A DNA stretch of 64,000 nucleotides from Sva-07 sp963716095 (GTDB taxonomy: Bacteria > Actinomycetota > Acidimicrobiia > Acidimicrobiales > Ilumatobacteraceae), in the NCBI GenBank assembly GCA_963716095.1, contig CAVQSV010000018.1, positions 496,001 to 560,000 of the forward strand, read 5' to 3'. This document shows positions 61,820 through 64,000 of this stretch, in pieces. The position numbers and the translations under genes are program-made. The notes under the pieces were generated by a model. It was given only the letters and a program-made list of their open reading frames with translations, did no database searches and was not told where the DNA came from. Every line of letters starts with the position of its first letter. Position 1 is the first letter of the stretch.

Positions 61820-63891
61820 GCTCGTCCGGTCGCTGCGGCCAGGGCCACGGGGTGGACGACAGATGTTCCTGCCCGTCGGAGGACACGGCCGATCGCGGTC
61901 ATCGTCCACCCCGAGTCGACGAGATCGTCGACCAGCAGCACCGGGCCCGCCGGCACGTCACCGACCACGCCGAACACGCCGCTGACGTTCGCCTGCTGGT
62001 GGGCCGAATTCTGTTGCTCGCGCTGCTGGGGGCGTTCGACGAGGCGGGCGAGCACGGGGCGATACGGCAGACCGAGGCGGGCGGCAAGCCGTTCGGCGAA
62101 GTCGGCGACGAGTTCCGGGTGGCGAGTCGAGGGGACCGCGGTGACCCACTCTGGGGCCGGGTCGGGACCCCAGGTGCCGATCAGCTCGGCGAGGGCGTCG
62201 ACCAGCCGGTCGTCGAAGCTGCCCGCCGTGGTCTTGCCATTGCGCACCAGTTGGCCCCAGCCGGCGTCACCCCACATCGAGAGCACCCGACCGGGCTCGA
62301 TCAGTTCCTCGGCCGGGATGCGCTTACGACCGCCGGTCTCGTCGTCGAGGTACATCTTCTTCGGGGTGAACTCGATCGGCCGGGTGCGGAGGAACTGCTC
62401 GGCGGCGGCGGTCAGCTCGACCGAGGGAGCGTCAGGGCCGGCGGCGTCGCCGGTGCAGTTGTCGCAGATGCCGCAGTCGTCCGCGACGGGGTCGTCGAGC
62501 AGGTTGGCGACGAACTTCATCCGACAGTCGGTGGTGTGGAAGTAGTCGACCATCGCCTGCTGTTCGAGGCGGCGTTCCATGGTGACCGCCTCGATGCGGC
62601 TGGCCGGATAGGTCCACGGTTGCAGCGTGCGCTGATAGCTGGTGCCGGCGACCCGTTCGAGCACACCGTCGACGTCGAGCTGTTTGACGACGAGTTCGAG
62701 CGTGCCGATCCGCACGTTGAGCTGCACCTGGATGCGCATCAGCGGGACGGGCCCGTCGAACGAGTCGAAGGCCGCCACGATGTCGTTCACGAGATGTTCG
62801 GCAGCGAAGGCCTGCTCGATGAACCAGTCCTGGATCTGCTCGTCTTCGACGCCGCGCAGCAGGATCCCGCGGCTGGTCTCGAGCGCTCGGCCGGCGCGAC
62901 CGACCTGCTGGTAGTAGGCGACCGGCGAGCCCGGCGATTGGAAGTGGACGACGAAGCTGAGGTCGGGCTTGTCGTAGCCCATGCCGAGCGCGGTGGTGGC
63001 GACGAGCGCCTTGATCTCGTTGTGTTGGAGCTTGCGTTCGGCCTCGATGCGCGACTCGTTGTCGAGCGAGCCGTAGTAGGCCTCGACCTCGATGCCCTGC
63101 GACGTCAGCCACGCAGCCACGTTCTCGACGTCGCGAACGGTGAGGCAGTAGACGATGCCGGAACCATCCAGCTGTGGGAGCGTTTCGGCAAGCCAGGCGA
63201 GCCGTTCGGCCTGGCGGTCGAGGCGAATCGTGCTGAGCGCCAGCCCGTCGCGGCGCAAGGGGCCGCGGAAGGTGGTGAGTTCGGCGCCGAGTTGGTCGGC
63301 GACGTCGGCGACGACCCGGTCGTTGGCGGTGGCGGTGCAGCCGAGGATCGGCACGGTCGACCCGGCGAGGCGGTCGACGATGCGGCCGATGCGTCGGTAG
63401 TCGGGCCGGAAGTCGTGGCCCCAGTCGGAGATGCAGTGCACCTCGTCGATGACGATCAGCCCGGGACGAGACCCGACGATCGGCATGATCTTGCCGGCGA
63501 AGTCGGGGTTGGCGAGCCGCTCGGGCGAGATCAGCAGCAGGTCGACCTCGTCGGCGCGCAACGCCCGTTCCAGCTCGGCGACGGTGGTGGCCGACGCGCT
63601 GTTGATCGTCTCGCAGCGCAGCCCGAGCCGCGCAGCTGCGTCGATCTGGTTGCGCATCAGGGCGAGCAGCGGCGAGATCAGCAGCGTCGGCCCGAGACCC
63701 TGCTCGCGCAGGAGGTGGGTGGTCAGGAAGTAGACGGCGCTCTTGCCCCACCCCGTGCGCTGGACGACCAACACCCGAGCGCGTTCGTCGACGAGCGCGC
63801 CGATCGCCTCGCGCTGCCCGTCGCGGAAGTCGGCGTCGGGCCGACCGGTCAGCCGGCGCAGCGCTTCGAGCAGTTGGTCGGGTTCCGCCAT
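61816..63891 (-). CDS. RecQ-type DEAD/DEAH helicase fused to a phosphoribosyltransferase domain
   Basis: The 691-residue protein has a RecQ helicase core: FRDGQREAIGALV, VVQRTGWGKSAVYF (Walker A with GWGKS), LIVIDEVHCISDWGHDFR, GCTATAN and QQVGRAGRAL. The RecQ zinc region CRMKF...CGICDNC follows. Residues about 560-690 resemble a ComF-type phosphoribosyltransferase with the PRPP loop VLLVDDLVDSGWTM. ATG 63891 (MAEPDQLLEALRRL) was chosen; an upstream in-frame GTG at 63993 is possible. It precedes the DprA-like gene by a 4-base overlap. Confidence 0.87.
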   Translation of the reverse strand: MAEPDQLLEALRRLTGRPDADFRDGQREAIGALVDERARVLVVQRTGWGKSAVYFLTTHLLREQGLGPTLLISPLLALMRNQIDAAARLGLRCETINSASATTVAELERALRADEVDLLLISPERLANPDFAGKIMPIVGSRPGLIVIDEVHCISDWGHDFRPDYRRIGRIVDRLAGSTVPILGCTATANDRVVADVADQLGAELTTFRGPLRRDGLALSTIRLDRQAERLAWLAETLPQLDGSGIVYCLTVRDVENVAAWLTSQGIEVEAYYGSLDNESRIEAERKLQHNEIKALVATTALGMGYDKPDLSFVVHFQSPGSPVAYYQQVGRAGRALETSRGILLRGVEDEQIQDWFIEQAFAAEHLVNDIVAAFDSFDGPVPLMRIQVQLNVRIGTLELVVKQLDVDGVLERVAGTSYQRTLQPWTYPASRIEAVTMERRLEQQAMVDYFHTTDCRMKFVANLLDDPVADDCGICDNCTGDAAGPDAPSVELTAAAEQFLRTRPIEFTPKKMYLDDETGGRKRIPAEELIEPGRVLSMWGDAGWGQLVRNGKTTAGSFDDRLVDALAELIGTWGPDPAPEWVTAVPSTRHPELVADFAERLAARLGLPYRPVLARLVERPQQREQQNSAHQQANVSGVFGVVGDVPAGPVLLVDDLVDSGWTMTAIGRVLRRAGTSVVHPVALAAATGRA

Positions 63892-64000
63892 GCACCCATC
63901 ATGACGGAGGGGTACGTCACAGTCGGCCCGCGGGCGGCGCAATTCCTTCGGGGAGCCGTCGATCAGTACCGTCTCGGTTGTGACTCTGTCCACGCCGGCC
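63892..64000. other. Window edge, no supported gene
   Basis: The minus strand stays open upstream of the helicase start, which could mean a longer N terminus beginning at GTG 63993, but that extension has no family resemblance. Nothing else is seen. Confidence 0.3.

Noticed and set aside
63892..63993. N-terminal extension of the RecQ-like protein to GTG 63993
   Set aside because: The extra 34 residues do not resemble the family and ATG 63891 gives the normal RecQ start; kept only as a possibility.

Overview
The window is high-GC actinobacterial chromosome. F420-type luciferase-like oxidoreductases, a PPOX-fold protein, a TIGR03085 DinB-like protein, SARP (BTAD) and FtsK/EccC-like proteins, leaderless promoters and GTG starts point to Acidimicrobiia, possibly an Ilumatobacter relative. 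The taxon is inferred from gene style only. I see no rRNA, CRISPR array, prophage or intact insertion sequence. The only RNA gene found is tRNA-Lys(UUU).

Layout. 1-2.9 kb: partial ispD, a CRP/FNR regulator, dienelactone hydrolase, an F420-type oxidoreductase. 2.9-7.9 kb: two ABC systems, one MacB/LolCDE-like and one DrrAB-like. 8-13.2 kb: Hsp20, a broken MFS gene, a broken DUF1801 gene, a PPOX protein, an acyl-CoA dehydrogenase and a PadR regulator with a visible operator. 13.3-17.3 kb: a tightly coupled pair, a class III cyclase-STAND ATPase-TPR protein and a cytosolic subtilase carrying seven tandem PWRAN pentapeptides. 17.6-25.8 kb: APH-like kinase, Ser-rich exported protein, Rieske protein divergent from a SoxR regulator, and a fused 2Fe-2S/molybdopterin oxidoreductase. 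26.2-29.7 kb: a leaderless Phd/PIN toxin-antitoxin pair, a lipoprotein, GerW and Fur. 29.7-35.8 kb: an N-carbamoyl-D-amino-acid hydrolase coupled to an orphan FHA-FtsK (EssC/EccC-like) ATPase, divergent from a sigma-like protein. 35.8-46.5 kb: mostly metabolic and membrane genes, tRNA-Lys and a transposase-like remnant. 46.6-51.4 kb: a LolD/MacB exporter and a DHA2 efflux pump. 51.4-52.3 kb: a rhodanese whose catalytic Cys codon is TGA, followed by a SECIS-like hairpin, so a probable selenoprotein. 52.4-58.8 kb: a giant SARP-Ser/Thr kinase-nSTAND-WD40 gene interrupted by seven frame changes, divergent from a membrane-anchored Lon-like protease. 58.8-64 kb: GST-like protein, DUF1028 protein, and a RecQ-phosphoribosyltransferase/DprA pair.

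The strongest candidates for something new are the selenocysteine rhodanese, the cyclase-STAND/PWRAN-subtilase pair, the EssC-sigma-hydrolase locus, the kinase-STAND/Lon locus, and an eight-copy family of intergenic palindromes of about 55 bp. Eleven single-base frame changes fall in only four genes; base-calling errors and real decay cannot be separated from sequence alone.
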